Source: Aestuariibius insulae (GTDB lineage Bacteria; Pseudomonadota; Alphaproteobacteria; Rhodobacterales; Rhodobacteraceae). Taken from it: 64,000 nt of DNA. This document shows, piece by piece, positions 34,491-42,072 of this stretch. The translations under genes were made by a program, and so were the position numbers. Below the pieces are notes generated by a model. That model was not told the DNA's origin. It saw nothing but the letters and a program-made list of their open reading frames with translations, and ran no database searches. The first letter of the stretch is position 1; each line of letters begins with the position of its first letter. Where the stretch lies: assembly GCF_040783535.2 (NCBI RefSeq), contig NZ_JBFONW020000001.1, positions 1,178,001-1,242,000 on the forward strand. Direction: 5' to 3'.

Positions 34491-34617
34491 CCGGCGACAA
34501 GGGGAGGTGAAACGTTTTTTGCTGAGCTACGCCACTTGCATGACGGCGGGGTTTGAACCCGCGACCTCCGATCCCGTGACCGGCGCTCTACCCTGTAGTT
34601 CCACCGGCATTCGCCGG
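34491..34617 (-). ncRNA. Y RNA A (tRNA-like, all four arms, D-loop breakpoint)
   Basis: A 127-nt RNA, closest to rsr. Outer stem CCGGCGA/TCGCCGG, internal loop ATGCC opposite TCCCCTTG, inner stem GGTGGAAC/GTTTCACC. Module order: GGTAGAGC (3' half of the D arm), an anticodon-position hairpin CCGGT/ATCGG with a 6-nt loop, AGGTC, T arm GCGGG-TTCAAAC-CCCGC, acceptor-like stem CGTCAT/GTGGCG closed by a GCAA (GNRA) tetraloop, TA, GCTC (5' half of the D stem), A-rich linker. The terminal stem therefore enters through the D loop, unlike in Y RNAs B and C. Confidence 0.85.
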
Positions 34618-34639
34618 GATAGCTTCCTTTCCATTCGAT

Positions 34640-34666
34640 CGGTGTCCTGCGGCCCTTTGGACACCG
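34640..34666 (-). ncRNA. hairpin in the rsr-Y RNA spacer
   Basis: CGGTGTCC (34640-34647) and GGACACCG (34659-34666) form a perfect 8-bp stem with an 11-nt loop. It lies just upstream (in transcript sense) of Y RNA A. It may be a processing signal that separates the rsr mRNA from the Y RNAs; no tRNA-like module accompanies it. Confidence 0.5.
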
Positions 34667-34722
34667 GGACGGTTTTGCGGAGGCAGGACGTTCGGTCCGG
34701 ATCTCCGAGGAGCTTCTTGGGT

Positions 34723-34793
34723 CGGATCAGGCGGACATTCTTTGGCAAGGCAGGGTCCTGTCCCGCATCCCCTCAGGCTGTCCGCCTGATCCG
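34723..34793 (-). ncRNA. long stem immediately after the rsr stop
   Basis: CGGATCAGGCGGACA (34723-34737) and TGTCCGCCTGATCCG (34779-34793) form a perfect 15-bp stem, enclosing 41 nt with a further small hairpin. It begins 5 bp after the rsr stop codon (on the minus strand). No U-tract follows. It could protect the rsr mRNA 3' end or attenuate readthrough into the Y RNA genes, or be a further small RNA; the sequence alone does not decide. Confidence 0.6.
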
Positions 34794-34798
34794 GTTAT

Positions 34799-36355
34799 TC
34801 AGACCTCGACGGCCTCGATTTGGCCGACCCAGTGGTCCGGACCCATCTCGCCGCCTGCAAATGCCGCGATCTGGTCAAAGACCGTGTCCGAAAACCCGCC
34901 GATATTCAGCACATCGGCTCGGTCCTTGACCTGGGTGGTCCCATAGGGGGCGATGTCGATGCAGACCAGTCTGGCCTTCGGATTCCTCTGCTTCAGCTTT
35001 TCCCAAGCTTGCATCATCACCGTCCCACGGTTGCCATATTTGCTGTGCGCCCAGGACTGATTGTCCGAGACGATGATCACCAGATCCGGGGTGCGCCCTT
35101 TCTCCAGCACCCATTCGAGCGGTGCCGCACAGTTGGTCCCGCCGCCACCCAAAGCCGCCAGGCGTGCCGCATTCGTCAGGACCGTGTCGCGCGGCTCAAG
35201 ACGTATGTCGCGCACCGTCACCTCGAACGGCAGCACCGTCGCCTGCGGGTTGCGCCGCAGCACTGATGCCGAAACGAGGCCGGCCACGTGGACGAACCGG
35301 GTCGCCGTGGTGGCTCCTTTGCGGTAGCCGGTTACAGGACCGGCCATGGAACCGGACACGTCCGGAGCGACCACGATCTGGCCTTGCAGCTTTGGCACAT
35401 TGCGCACCGAAAGCTCCATCGCCTCATGCAGCGCTTCCCTGATCTCTTCTGGCATCTCGGCTGACATGGCCTGATAGGCCGTCATCAGCTGATACGGGAA
35501 GACCCGTGCCCTCGCGATCAGATCCGGATCCCGCAAACGATCTGCGATCATCCGGCGCATCTTCGGCAGAGCCAGAACCCCGTGCCGCAGGAACGTGTTC
35601 AGGTTCATGCGGGTCATCTGCCAGGATGCCGTTTCAGCGATCTGGGCCCAGTGCATTGTGGACAGATCAAGCTGCGTCAGCATCTGGAACGGGGCATCCG
35701 GCAAACGGCCTTTCCCCGTCTTCTTGAACCGCAGGAAATCCTGCACGTTGTCTGGCAGCAATGCGATGTCGCACGGCTTTGAGAGAATCCAGGCGAAAAG
35801 CGCCTCGCGGGCGGCATTGCCCGGTTTGGGATGCACCATCTTGATCACGTCGGCCAGCGACGGGTCATTCCCGACATTGGCCTGCAGGATTGCGCGATCC
35901 GGCGCGTCGATCAGCCAGTTGGCAACCATTCGCTTTGGTGCGGATCCCAGCGATGTCCGCCCGGCCTGGCCCGACCGCATGATCTGCACGAAGGTGCGGA
36001 GCATCTTGCCGTTGTCTACCACACGTCCGAAGACCTGCCGGAATAGGATCGGATCGCGGGCCGACAGGACTGCCAGCAGCAGGGCAGGCATATCCTTCAT
36101 ATGCCCCTGCTTGCGGGTATAGATTGCCGCCTTCGCCAGGAAGGACGGATCGACCTTGCGTGCCAGACCAAGCGTGCGAGAGAGCTCTTGCATCGGGTCC
36201 TGATAGACCGTCCGCCCGAACGTTCCGGTCATCGCGATCTGTGCCAAGGCATGCCCATCGGAATAGGTGTAGGCCGGTGCCCCCGCCAGGTTCCTGGCGG
36301 TCCCTGCCGGAGACAACGGACCCTTCATCGATGCAAACACGGATTTGTTTGCCAT
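34799..36355 (-). CDS. rsr: Ro60-like TROVE/vWA protein (Rsr)
   Basis: A 518-residue Ro orthologue. The N-terminal helical TROVE ring (about residues 25-330) is followed by a von Willebrand A domain whose metal site is intact: DVSGSMAG, a Thr in GGGGTNCAAPLEW, and the Asp in IIVSDNQSW. Ro proteins bind Y RNAs on the outside of the ring and misfolded or fragmented RNA ends in the central hole, and tether exonucleases. Divergent from rtcR, and first gene of the minus-strand operon with three Y RNAs, a helical-repeat protein and kptA. It parallels the Salmonella rsr-yrlBA-rtcBA operon but has different downstream genes. Confidence 0.95.
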   Translation of the reverse strand: MANKSVFASMKGPLSPAGTARNLAGAPAYTYSDGHALAQIAMTGTFGRTVYQDPMQELSRTLGLARKVDPSFLAKAAIYTRKQGHMKDMPALLLAVLSARDPILFRQVFGRVVDNGKMLRTFVQIMRSGQAGRTSLGSAPKRMVANWLIDAPDRAILQANVGNDPSLADVIKMVHPKPGNAAREALFAWILSKPCDIALLPDNVQDFLRFKKTGKGRLPDAPFQMLTQLDLSTMHWAQIAETASWQMTRMNLNTFLRHGVLALPKMRRMIADRLRDPDLIARARVFPYQLMTAYQAMSAEMPEEIREALHEAMELSVRNVPKLQGQIVVAPDVSGSMAGPVTGYRKGATTATRFVHVAGLVSASVLRRNPQATVLPFEVTVRDIRLEPRDTVLTNAARLAALGGGGTNCAAPLEWVLEKGRTPDLVIIVSDNQSWAHSKYGNRGTVMMQAWEKLKQRNPKARLVCIDIAPYGTTQVKDRADVLNIGGFSDTVFDQIAAFAGGEMGPDHWVGQIEAVEV

Positions 36356-36452
36356 TTCTCTTATCCTTCACTCATTGGTGAGGACGTTTTGCCGGATCGG
36401 ATCGATGCCGTGAAGAAAAACCGATATTCACGTAAGACTTTGATTTTGTACC

Positions 36453-36497
36453 GTAAATCCAGCTCGCCGGATAAAGATACAGATTTTTAAGATTTAC
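36453..36497. promoter_or_regulatory. inverted repeat in the rsr-rtcR control region
   Basis: GTAAATC (36453-36459) and GATTTAC (36491-36497) are perfect inverted repeats 31 bp apart in the 162-bp divergent region, which is clearly AT-richer than its surroundings. A candidate RtcR binding pair or a structured leader. I could not find a convincing sigma-54 -24/-12 element upstream of rsr. Confidence 0.4.
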
Positions 36498-36517
36498 ACA
36501 TATCGTAGTTTATACAT

Positions 36518-38107
36518 ATGGATAGCGATATGAAGAAGAACGTTGTTATCGGCTTTCTGGGGACGAATCTGGATGCGGGAAAGCGACGGCGCTGGCGTCC
36601 TTCTGTACAGATTAATGATCATCCTGACTTTCCTGTCGCGCGGCTCGAGCTGCTCCATAGTCGCCGTTGGCAGGGGCTCGGTGCAAAGATCCGGGCAGAT
36701 ATCGAAGCGAGACATCCCGGAACAGAGGTGCTGCTGCACCAGATGGAGATCCGGGATCCTTGGGATTTCGAAGAGATGTATGGAGCGATGTTCGACTTCG
36801 CCCGCGACTACGGCTTTGACGACGAGCGGGAAGAGTATCACGTTCACCTGACGACCGGCACACATGTGGCGCAGATCTGCTGGTTTCTGCTGACCGAAGC
36901 CCGCCATATTCCGGCGAAGCTGGTCCAAACCGGACCACCGCGTCAGGACGAGGAGGGGCCGGGCTCTTTGCAGATCGTTGATCTCGATCTGTCGAAATAC
37001 AACGCCCTGCAGCAGCGGTTCGACCTTGTCACCAAGGAATTCAATACGCTTTTGAAGGGCGGGATCGACACCAGAAACCCGGCCTTCAACGCAATGATCG
37101 ACCGGATGGAATTGGTAACCTCGAATTCGGACGCGCCGCTGCTGCTGATGGGACCGACGGGAACCGGCAAGTCGAACCTTGCCGGGCGGCTTTACGAACT
37201 GAAGCTTCAGCGCCGTCGGATCAAGGGGCGGCTTGTCCATGTCAATTGCTCGACCCTGAAGGGAGAGAGAGCGATATCGACTTTGTTTGGCCATCGAAGG
37301 CAGGCCGTCCCAGGGGCCGGCGCTGACCGCCGCGGCCTGTTGCAGGAGGCCGATGGCGGAGTGTTGTTTCTCGATGAGATCGACGAGCTGGGGCTGGATG
37401 AACAGGCGATGATCCTGCACGCGGTCGAGACGGGGACCTATCTTCCGCTTGGATCCGACTATGAAGTGACTAGCCGCTTTCATCTGATCGCGGGCGCAGG
37501 GCGGGATCTGGCAAGGCTTGTGGCTGAAAACCGGTTCCGCGCCGATCTGTTCGCCCGTCTTAATCTATGGACCTTTACGTTGCCCGCATTGCGCGACCGC
37601 CCCGAAGACATTGCGCCGAATATTGCGTTCGAGATGGATCGGATGGAACAAGAGCTTGGTAGCCGCATCACGTTCAATGCAGATGCGCATGCAAGCTATC
37701 AGAGGTTCGCGACCGATCCTGGAACGCTATGGCCCGGCAATTTCCGGGATCTGGGGGCCTCCATCCAGCGGTTGTGCACCCTCGCGCCGCGCGGGCGGAT
37801 CACCCAATCGATGGTGAGCCACGAGATCGAAACGCTCAAGGGGATCTGGCACGATGCCAGTCGCGATCCCGATTTGCAGCTTCTTGCATCGGTGATGGGC
37901 GAGGCGGCAACCGGTATCGACGAGTTCGATCGCGTTCAGCTGGCTGCGGTCATACGGATCTGCCGGGCTTCCGCGAGCCTCAGCGCGGCGGGGCGCCGCC
38001 TTTTTGCAGCATCCCGGTCGCAGAAGGCGAGTCGGAACGACGCGGACCGGCTGCGAAAATACCTCGACCGCTTCGGTCTGAATTGGGCGGCATGTCAGGA
38101 GGAGTAG
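36518..38107 (+). CDS. rtcR: RtcR, CARF-domain AAA+ transcriptional activator
   Basis: A 529-residue regulator (start ATG 36518 or 36530). Residues 5-180 are the RtcR-type CARF sensor (VVIGFLGTNLDAGK, PWDFEEMYGAMFDFARDY, VHLTTGTHVAQICWFLLTEA). Then the AAA+ domain: Walker A GPTGTGKS, Walker B GGVLFLDEIDE, Arg-finger region FRADLFARLNLWTF, and a C-terminal HTH (LSAAGRRLFAAS, NDADRLRKYLDRFGLNW). The sigma-54 contact loop, GAFTGA in the family, here reads QAVPGA (in STLFGHRRQAVPGAGADRRG). Known RtcRs are switched on by tRNA fragments or other damaged RNA bound to CARF. It should control the divergent rsr operon. Confidence 0.94.
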   Translation: MDSDMKKNVVIGFLGTNLDAGKRRRWRPSVQINDHPDFPVARLELLHSRRWQGLGAKIRADIEARHPGTEVLLHQMEIRDPWDFEEMYGAMFDFARDYGFDDEREEYHVHLTTGTHVAQICWFLLTEARHIPAKLVQTGPPRQDEEGPGSLQIVDLDLSKYNALQQRFDLVTKEFNTLLKGGIDTRNPAFNAMIDRMELVTSNSDAPLLLMGPTGTGKSNLAGRLYELKLQRRRIKGRLVHVNCSTLKGERAISTLFGHRRQAVPGAGADRRGLLQEADGGVLFLDEIDELGLDEQAMILHAVETGTYLPLGSDYEVTSRFHLIAGAGRDLARLVAENRFRADLFARLNLWTFTLPALRDRPEDIAPNIAFEMDRMEQELGSRITFNADAHASYQRFATDPGTLWPGNFRDLGASIQRLCTLAPRGRITQSMVSHEIETLKGIWHDASRDPDLQLLASVMGEAATGIDEFDRVQLAAVIRICRASASLSAAGRRLFAASRSQKASRNDADRLRKYLDRFGLNWAACQEE

Positions 38108-38813
38108 CATAGTCGATAGCGGCTCTGAGGGCCTCCCTGACGGCTAAGGAGCTTGTTTGCTCACTATAGCCGCTCACAGCCTACGGCGCTCAGTGACTCT
38201 CTCTGAGCCTTTACGCCGTTTCTCTGATCCACTGTAGATGTCCGTGCATATCCGATGAGCATATTCGTCCCTTTCTGTCTGCCATTGATGTCTAAGAGCT
38301 TGTGATGGCGGGTCTGCCAAAAGGCGGACACCACTCTATAATCAGGCTATCGCCCCACAGCTCAGCGCTGACACAAGGCTAAGATCTATTGGCAGGGTAG
38401 AAGAAGTACGATCGAAGGGATCAATAGGGGTCCCAGGGGGTGGGGGTCTTCAGAAGATCGGCTTCGAAAAAGCTGGTCCCTTTATCAGTTATTATTGTTC
38501 AATTTTGATGGTTGGATCTTGAGGAGCATCATTGGTTAAGTCTGACAGGGAAGGAGAGAGGCAGCCCGCTTCTTATGGAAGGTAACGGGTATGGGGCGGA
38601 GAGCAGCGGTTAGCCGCGTCACTTACAAATTGAGGGTCAGGACCAATGATTTCTGCGTGGTGGCGTAACTCATAGTTCGAAAATGCACGGTGAACATGTC
38701 TGATTTTTTCTGGCGCATGGCTGCGCAGATGATGCGTGTTGCGCCCTTTTCCCGACGTCCCACTGCAAAACTCGTATTAATGATCGACCTGTTTTGAGTG
38801 GGATTGTTTTCAT
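38108..38813. other. about 700 bp without a recognisable gene
   Basis: No open frame here has a family signature, codon bias or ribosome site. AT content rises to the right. It separates the RNA-repair locus from an insertion-sequence remnant and probably marks the left margin of a decaying genomic island. GGGTCAGGACCAATGATT near 38635 resembles AAGTCAGGATCTGCTATT at 39513, in direct orientation, which may be residues of insertion-sequence ends. Confidence 0.5.
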
Positions 38814-39508
38814 CAATCGCAACGTCTTACGGTGGCGTAGTGCCGTTGCTGCCTATGGGACGCATAAGATACTGTACAACCGTTGGGAACGGTGGAGGTG
38901 AGTAGCTGACGCTATTGGTATAAAGGAGCCACGAACAGGGTGTCTTCGCCCGGGTAATGGCGGGTCTGGCCGCCGAGCACAGCAAGAAAAAGACTGTGAC
39001 GATCGATGCCACCTCCCTGAAAATCCATCGAACAGGATGAGCGTCCAAAAAAAAGGGAGGCGCGGACGCCTATTTGGTCGGACAAGGGGGGCCTGAACAT
39101 TAAGCTGCACGCTATCTACGACAGAACAGCCATAGAATTGCCATTGCTCCGAGCGACAATTGCAAGGGCCGGCCATTGAACCTGTTCATTACGGAAGGTC
39201 AGGTCAGAGGTTACATCGAAGCGCGAGCATTGCTAAGCAGCCTGCCGAATGTCGACTGGCTGTTCAGGGACCGCGGATATGATGCCGACTGGTTCAAGGA
39301 AGCGTTGAAAGACAAAGGGATACATGCCTGCATCCATTGTCGAAAGCAGTGAAAGACCCCGGTCAAATACGACAAACGGCGCAATCGGATTGAGATCATG
39401 TTCAGCAGGCTCAAGGGTTGGTGGCGTGTCACAACACGGTACGACCGTTGTCCGAAGATCGTTCTCTCAGCCATCATTCTTGCGGCGACCGTCATCTATT
39501 CGCTATGA
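38814..39508 (+). pseudogene. IS5-family transposase remnant
   Basis: Hand translation gives transposase pieces in shifting frames with internal stops: RWRSAVAAYGTHKILYNRWE, then VFARVMAGLAAEHSKKKTVT joined to IDATSLKIHRTG and a stop, then GYIEARALLSSLPNVDWLFR with DRGYDADWFKEALKDKGI, another stop, and KYDKRRNRIEIMFSRLKGWW to the end. The DxT, DRGYD and ..E..FSRLK blocks are the DDE catalytic regions of IS5/IS4-group elements. At least two frameshifts and two stops make it inactive. Confidence 0.85.
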
Positions 39509-39527
39509 ACCCTGAAGTCAGGATCTG

Positions 39528-40892
39528 CTATTGAGCTCGTCGCGATCGTTGAGCAAGACTAAGCTTTAATATGCGCCACGGAGCCGCTATTGTGTTACGA
39601 CCTGGTCGTTTTATTGCTCGAATGAAAATATGTCCAAGTTGAAAACTTGTGCTACTCCGAGTCTCTATGACGTCGTCTTTCAGAGTGGCGACTTCAGTTT
39701 TTAACCGCCTCATAGCAGCTTTGTTTGCCTTATGGGTAATGTCATTTGATTTCTCTCTGGGTTCTTGTACCTTTCTACGAAGCAAGCGTGCACCTGCCAG
39801 CTCATGGCGTAAGTCCTCTGCCTTACTTACGGATTCTTTGCGTTTCTGATCAGCAGCAGCTGAGAAGACACGCAGACGTTCAATTTCCTCGGTGGCGAGG
39901 ACGATCTTACGCTCCAGTTCGACATTCTGCAGAACCGATGATTTAAACTCCTTGCGAGTCGCATCTAAAGTAGATTCGCTTTCTTCCAAAGCTTTGCGCA
40001 AGGGCATATCGGTATCTTTGGTATTGGAAGCTACTGAAGACACTTGTTGTTGATGTATACGGTAAGCTTCATTCAGCCAGACACGTAACGGAGCAATTAA
40101 GTCGTTTATCTCCAGCGCTTTTTTGAGCAATATCTCACGATCAAATTCCGTACTGACGGCACTCTTCAAAACGTCCCACATCTGTTCGACAGCAGAAATA
40201 GAGCATGTGTAGCCGTTGGTTCCACTGCGATTGAGGGTTGGCTCTAGGAGTTCATCTACCGCATTGCGATTCAGCCCACCCTCCAAACCTGTAAACTCAC
40301 ACAAAGCATTGATATGATCCATATCAGCGCGCAAGATGTGTTCATAACGGGCGAAGAAGACATTAGCGCCAGTATCTATAATCGCAGAAAGGTATTTGGT
40401 CAGCCAGAAGAGCTCGGCAGTCCCTGCATCCCAGTTATACTGTCTCATCAGAGACGTAACGACCGCCGACGGTTCACGTATACATAGAACAATTTTTGGA
40501 ACGACCTTTTCGGCATTAAAGATTCGGTGCCACAAACGAAATGTATATGCCGTGTCGGGACTCTTAAAGCCCCACGGCTTTAGACCCTTGTCCGGCTCTG
40601 TATCCTCACCCGCAACGCCCTTCCTTAAAAGCTCTCGCAATAAGGGCTCCGCTTTTGAGACGGCGGGATTATCCATCCAGTTTTCTGGCGGCGGCAATCT
40701 TAGGGGGCCCACTTGTGCCAGCATCTCACGTTGCAGCAAAAAGATTTCCCGATCTTCAAAACTGCCACGTGGGTTCTGGACACTCGCTTCGATCAAGTCG
40801 TCTGATAGACGCATGCCTGCCTTTGCAAGAAGGCCTGAAACGAGTGATGTACCAGATCGACCGGCCCCCGTGATAACGATGCAATCACTCAT
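39528..40892 (-). CDS. sulfotransferase-like protein with C-terminal coiled coil
   Basis: A 454-residue protein started at ATG 40892 behind GGGG (ATG 40904 also possible). The N-terminus IVITGAGRSGTSLVSGLLAK is the PAPS 5'-phosphosulfate loop of sulfotransferases, followed by GSFEDREIFLLQREML and IVLCIREPSAVVTSLMRQYN, the 3'-phosphate-binding Arg/Ser segment. From about residue 300 it becomes a charged coiled coil (EESESTLDATRKEFKSSV, ATEEIERLRVFSAAADQ), ending in a basic tail. It probably sulfates a surface glycan or an exported molecule made by neighbouring glycosyltransferases. AT-richer codon use than the core genes. Confidence 0.8.
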   Translation of the reverse strand: MSDCIVITGAGRSGTSLVSGLLAKAGMRLSDDLIEASVQNPRGSFEDREIFLLQREMLAQVGPLRLPPPENWMDNPAVSKAEPLLRELLRKGVAGEDTEPDKGLKPWGFKSPDTAYTFRLWHRIFNAEKVVPKIVLCIREPSAVVTSLMRQYNWDAGTAELFWLTKYLSAIIDTGANVFFARYEHILRADMDHINALCEFTGLEGGLNRNAVDELLEPTLNRSGTNGYTCSISAVEQMWDVLKSAVSTEFDREILLKKALEINDLIAPLRVWLNEAYRIHQQQVSSVASNTKDTDMPLRKALEESESTLDATRKEFKSSVLQNVELERKIVLATEEIERLRVFSAAADQKRKESVSKAEDLRHELAGARLLRRKVQEPREKSNDITHKANKAAMRRLKTEVATLKDDVIETRSSTSFQLGHIFIRAIKRPGRNTIAAPWRILKLSLAQRSRRAQ

Positions 40893-41000
40893 GTCGGACC
40901 CCATGTAATCTGTGCCAAAGCAGGTGTTGCACGGATGCGCCGAGCCGTGCAAGTCTATCAAAGCACTTGATAGACATCGACCTGACATTCAGGAGAAGCA

Positions 41001-42068
41001 ATGTCGCACCAAGCTAATGCAGTCGGGGCAGCTGCATCCTCAAGCAACACCCAACCCCTTGCATCTCTGGCGGATCACCCTGCCACTGAGGCATTTGCCC
41101 AGGAGCTTCGAAGCCGCGGTTACACAGACGCTGCAATCGCAAATGTCTCTTATGCGCGCCGTGACCGCTTTCACCGTGAATTTGGCCCAAGAATGACGAG
41201 TGCCTTCCCCGAGAGTGCTCCGGCATCAACTCGTAAAGTGGTCGAAATCGGGTGTGGTGCAGGATCTGTTACTCACGCCTTTACCGAGATTTTCAAGAAT
41301 GTGGATGCCTTTGAGATAGATCTACAAATGTTTGAGCTCTGCCTCGAACGCAAAAAGGCCTATGGCCTCGATAATCTTGAACTCCACCATCTCCCCCCGG
41401 CGGACGTCGTCGCCGCAGCCGTCAGTGCAGCTGAGCCTGGTTCAGTGTTCATGCTCTTCGCTGTACTTGAACACATGACCGAAGACGAACGTCTGGCGAC
41501 GCTTTCCGGGCTTTGGAAAGCTATGGATCCCCAAACTGGAATCCCCGACGCTCATATTTACGTTGGCAATACCCCGAACCGTTTATCGTGGCAGGATCTT
41601 CATACGCACGAAATACCCTTCCTGATCGGCTTACCAGATAAGACAGCTCATCGCTATCTAGGCCTTCATCCAGACCTGAAGCTCGCGTCGCATTTACTAC
41701 AAAGCCATGTTCAAGGGGGAGAGGAAGGCTTTGCGCTTACGCGGGCGCGACGCGGCTTGGGTGTATCGTTCCATGACTTCGAGATTGCTTTTGAAGGCGT
41801 AGATCTCGACACCTGTGTGATATTGCCTGACATTGTGAAGCCTTGGCAAAGTCACGATGCTTTATTAATGTCGTTTCTCCTATCTGAAAATATTAAGGTG
41901 CCAGTCTGTTTCGGCGTTCGTGATATGAATTTCATGCTGAAGCGTCCGCGGGATAAAGCCGAAGCAGACGCAATTCGAGCACATAACGTTTCGATACGCA
42001 AGACGTACGCTACAATGGCCGCAAAACAGCTCGATAAGATCTCGAGAGATTTGCTCGCGTCAGATTAA
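41001..42068 (+). CDS. class I SAM-dependent methyltransferase
   Basis: A 355-residue protein behind AGGAGAAG. The Rossmann SAM-binding motif is VVEIGCGAGSVTHAFTEIF near residue 82, with the acidic post-II residue in VDAFEIDLQMFELCLERK, and FMLFAVLEHMTEDERL as motif IV region. The C-terminal 170 residues, with IYVGNTPNRLSWQDLHTHE and LIGLPDKTAHRYLG, are as in methyltransferases of polysaccharide clusters. Substrate unknown. It is transcribed away from the sulfotransferase gene and convergent with a glycosyltransferase. Confidence 0.8.
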   Translation: MSHQANAVGAAASSSNTQPLASLADHPATEAFAQELRSRGYTDAAIANVSYARRDRFHREFGPRMTSAFPESAPASTRKVVEIGCGAGSVTHAFTEIFKNVDAFEIDLQMFELCLERKKAYGLDNLELHHLPPADVVAAAVSAAEPGSVFMLFAVLEHMTEDERLATLSGLWKAMDPQTGIPDAHIYVGNTPNRLSWQDLHTHEIPFLIGLPDKTAHRYLGLHPDLKLASHLLQSHVQGGEEGFALTRARRGLGVSFHDFEIAFEGVDLDTCVILPDIVKPWQSHDALLMSFLLSENIKVPVCFGVRDMNFMLKRPRDKAEADAIRAHNVSIRKTYATMAAKQLDKISRDLLASD

Positions 42069-42072
42069 GATT

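Noticed and set aside
34251..34600. tRNA genes on the minus strand (T-loop and D-loop sequences suggest two or three tRNAs)
   Set aside because: No copy has paired free 5' and 3' acceptor ends; the acceptor stem is closed by a 4-6 nt loop and the arms are in permuted order. They are better explained as Y RNAs.
36356..36517. Sigma-54 -24/-12 promoter upstream of rsr
   Set aside because: Expected from RtcR family knowledge, but no GG-N10-GC pair with acceptable flanks was found on the minus strand.
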